DNA of 64,000 nucleotides, taken from NCBI GenBank assembly GCA_916613615.1, contig OU744730.1, forward strand, positions 34,209,315-34,273,314. The letters run 5' to 3'. The DNA comes from Steromphala cineraria. Lineage: Eukaryota > Mollusca > Gastropoda > Trochida > Trochidae. Below the pieces are notes generated by a model. That model had not been told where the DNA came from and made no database searches. It saw only the letters and a list, made by a program, of their open reading frames with translations. This document shows positions 61,922 through 64,000 of the stretch, piece by piece. The position numbers and the translations under genes were made by a program. Position 1 is the first letter of the stretch. The number at the start of each line of letters is the position of its first letter.

Positions 61922-62218
61922 CCCGAGACAGGATGCTGAAGCCAAGGAGTTTATCTTGGGCTGCAAGAAGGTTAAAGTCACCTGAAGTCATGACCCTCTC
62001 CACGTCGATGGGGTTCTTGAAGAGGTGCACAGTGACGAGGTGCTGTGGGTCCTTGCAGAAGCGCCTCAGCCCAAGCACCTCGGTGGTCTGCACCACGTAG
62101 GGTCGTGCGTCCTGGCCCTGCAGAAGATCCGCGAAGGGTGTGGCGAAGTCTCGCTTGTACTTCTCGAACTCGTCGGGGTTCCGGAGTCGGACCTCGGAGA
62201 TCATGAAGGTGTTCAGGG
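61922..62218 (-). CDS. Tandem DUF1330-like protein, penultimate coding exon (second domain)
   Basis: The acceptor cttgcag ends at 62219, and the exon of 297 nt (2 + 98 codons + 1) ends at TCGGG|GTAAAA. Read-through would reach a stop at 61893 after only ten codons, so splicing to 61463 is preferred. The order of secondary structure is beta (NTFMISEVRL), helix (NPDEFEKYKRDFATPFADLL), beta (ARPYVVQTTEVLGL), beta (HLVTVHLF), helix (NPIDVERVMTSGDFNLLAAQ). This is the pattern of DUF1330/EthD-type dimeric alpha-beta barrels, small proteins of uncertain or varied enzymatic role. I claim the fold by pattern only. GC content is far above the surrounding intron. Confidence 0.85.
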
Positions 62219-63111
62219 CTGCAAGATGGTATGAAGAAGGATTTATTAGGGAACCATCGCATTGGCTTTTGGATCTTATTTCCAATCCAAATTTGAAATT
62301 AATCTTTCAATACCGTGACACTTAGTCTGAATTAATCCGTTGCCTAAGCACATGATGTCACGAGCGTGCCATTGCGTCAGAGCAATGTTAGATGACGTCA
62401 GATTATTGTTGCCAGTAAATGGTGCCTGGTTGATAGATATCGGTATTTCACCGCCAATCATATCATAAAAAGAGAATCTCACTGTTTACTGATATCATGT
62501 ATCCGAGTTGAAATAATTCACAAGTAACCAAGGCTACAGAGGATTTTTTACTTTCAACTTACGACTGACGAGTGTGTCTGCATTTGATATTATAAAACAC
62601 GAGGATAAGAATATTTTATCATCCAAATAATCCTTCATAACGTTTTCGATGAAATATGTTTATATCTGAACCACAACACTATCCTTAATCTTTTAAAAAA
62701 ACAACGTTGTTTGCATACAACCTTTAAGTTATCATGTTTATGACATCGTCCGAAACTCGGTCAGTTTGCCCCAGCTACTAGTCGATTGCAAGGCATTGTT
62801 TAAAATCCTTTGACAAAGCGATATCTTCTTGATATCGTCTGTTAAACACAGTTTTGTGGTAATATGTAATGTTTCTTGACCTTGAAAATAATTGGAACAA
62901 GAATTCAGGACAGTTTGATTTACATGTCAGTATAAATAAATGTCAATAGATGACTAACTATAATTTCAAATTATATGCATCTTTAACCTCCAGACATTGA
63001 ACTGAAAAGTAATGCTTTACGTAAAACATTAATTACTCAAATTATCGCTCATTTATGATCCTCACTAATCGTTATACATATACTGTGTTCCATTAACAGC
63101 AAATTGCTGAC

Positions 63112-63298
63112 CTTGTTCATTGTTGGGCGTGTAGTACCTGTCCACCACCCAGGCCTGACAGTGTCCCGCACACTGGGGGAAGTCGGGCTGTTTGAAATGC
63201 GGCTCGGTGCGGAAGAAAGTAACAGCACTCTCCTTGTCCCCGAAGTAGAGCACAATACACGCCTGGTCCGTCCCGGGGTCGAATCCGTAGCTGAACAC
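63112..63298 (-). CDS. Tandem DUF1330-like protein, internal exon (end of first domain)
   Basis: The acceptor tgcaccag ends at 63299. The exon has 62 codons plus one base, and its donor ACAAG|GTCAGC begins at 63111. The overhanging G joins CC of the next exon to encode Ala, so the phase is correct. It contains QACIVLYFGDKESAVTFFRT (beta strand and helix) and CQAWVVDRYY (beta strand), mirroring HLVTVHLF...NPIDVERVM of the second domain. This suggests an internal duplication of one fold. Four aromatic/acidic positions in the strand-helix unit are similar between the two halves. Confidence 0.85.
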
Positions 63299-63803
63299 CT
63301 GGTGCAAATAGCTTTAATTGTCATAATGGATAGTTTCATCCGCACGTACTGAGGTTTCCTGCGCCTAACCGAACGAAGATAGATTAAACCTGTTGTTGGA
63401 CTACAGTTGGATACAATCAAAGTAAGATTGATAAACATCGATGAAATTGTTGGATTATTGTCCATCGATAGCCATCGCTACCCGAGCTATTTCACACCTT
63501 ACGATCTAGACGGAGAACTCACATAATAACTGATCAAATTTTGATTTCACCAAATTCGGTGTGGAAACCTTTGAAAGAAAAACTTGAAAGTTTACGACAT
63601 ATACATATGTGAGCGTCTGGGTGTGTACTTTGGGCCTGAAAAACTCAGTAAATATATCTTGATACGGTTTGCACAACTGTGGCATAAATACGTTTCTAAC
63701 ACTCTTCCATACTTCCCAATGGCTCAATTTGTAGATAGCAATGTATGTACTATATGCAGTAGTATATACCATCATGACATGAACATGGGAAACTCATACC
63801 AAC

Positions 63804-63932
63804 CTTCTTTGCTATACCGACGAATCTGCCGTTGGCCATGTAGCTCTTGGCCTGTACACAGTCCTTACCCACCACGTAGGCATTGGCTCCTCCATGTGAG
63901 GGGAACAGCACGAACAGATACACGCCATCCGG
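63804..63932 (-). CDS. Tandem DUF1330-like protein, first visible exon (start of first domain)
   Basis: The acceptor tatgttccag ends at 63933. It is followed by 43 codons in phase 0 (PDGVYLFVLFPSHGGANAYV, then VGKDCVQAKSYMANGRFVGI, then AKK), with a donor AAG|GTTGGT that fits the phase-0 start of the next exon. A better-looking donor 4 nt on (TTG|GTATGA) would break the frame. GVYLFVLF would be the first strand of domain 1. There is no start codon in this exon, so the N-terminus must be encoded beyond 64000. The acceptor and first bases of this exon are duplicated just upstream (see 63913-64000). Confidence 0.8.
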
Positions 63933-64000
63933 CTGGAACATATTACAGATACACGTGAGAATAAATACACGCCGTCCGGCTGGAACATAATACAGATACA
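63913..64000. repeat. 47-bp tandem duplication spanning a splice acceptor
   Basis: Bases 63913-63953 reappear at 63960-64000 with four differences in 41. On the minus strand both copies read TGTTCCAG|CCGGAyGGCGTGTAT, so both carry the acceptor and first codons of the exon. The window ends inside the second copy, so more copies may follow. Confidence 0.9.

Overview
The window is animal nuclear DNA, most likely from a bivalve mollusc. It is AT-rich, its two real genes are split by GT-AG introns, and about a fifth of it is tandem repeat. The bivalve call rests mainly on a complete element at 26471-27465. It has a left arm, six tandem core repeats, an ACGG-type microsatellite and a hairpin right arm, which is the layout I recall for the bivalve 'pearl' family. 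No bacterial-type operon, CRISPR array or confident RNA gene is present.

Both genes lie on the minus strand. Gene 1 is an Ajuba/LIMD1/WTIP-type LIM protein, a Hippo-pathway and cell-junction adaptor. Its first coding exon is 34002-35613 (537 codons plus one base). The next exon, 3551-3652, carries most of LIM domain 1. The two join in phase across a 30.3-kb intron. The remaining LIM exons lie beyond position 1. Gene 2 is the 3' part of a gene with four visible, phase-matched exons (63804-63932, 63112-63298, 61922-62218, 61375-61463). They give 233 residues that look like two tandem DUF1330-like ferredoxin-fold domains. Its 5' end lies past 64000.

The Ajuba intron holds the most striking object in the window: a minisatellite of about 11.7 kb (12342-24064), roughly 190 copies of a 58-62-bp unit with a small set of recurring variants and internal duplication on a ~4-kb scale. 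An exon-like open segment on the plus strand (24065-24194), ending in a good splice donor, starts exactly where the array stops. Further along the intron are a LINE reverse-transcriptase fragment, the pearl-like element and a 50-bp x 7 tandem repeat.

The 36-61 kb interval has no gene I can support, but it holds several non-autonomous DNA transposons. These are a Mutator-like element with 84-88-bp inverted arms and a 9-bp target duplication (46785-47245), a short-TIR element rich in CGGCGCTTATT repeats (47465-47796), a PIF/Harbinger-type MITE with TAA duplication (48866-49258), and a TTAA-flanked MITE (55813-56176). A decayed Harbinger transposase with a recognisable intron lies at 56508-57400. 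An 18-unit 28-bp minisatellite at 53467-53982 carries the E-box CACGTG in 14 units.

The long open frames elsewhere are either repeat-driven or have no recognisable features, and I treat them as chance. Exon boundaries were read by eye from splice consensus and phase; no search or alignment was run.
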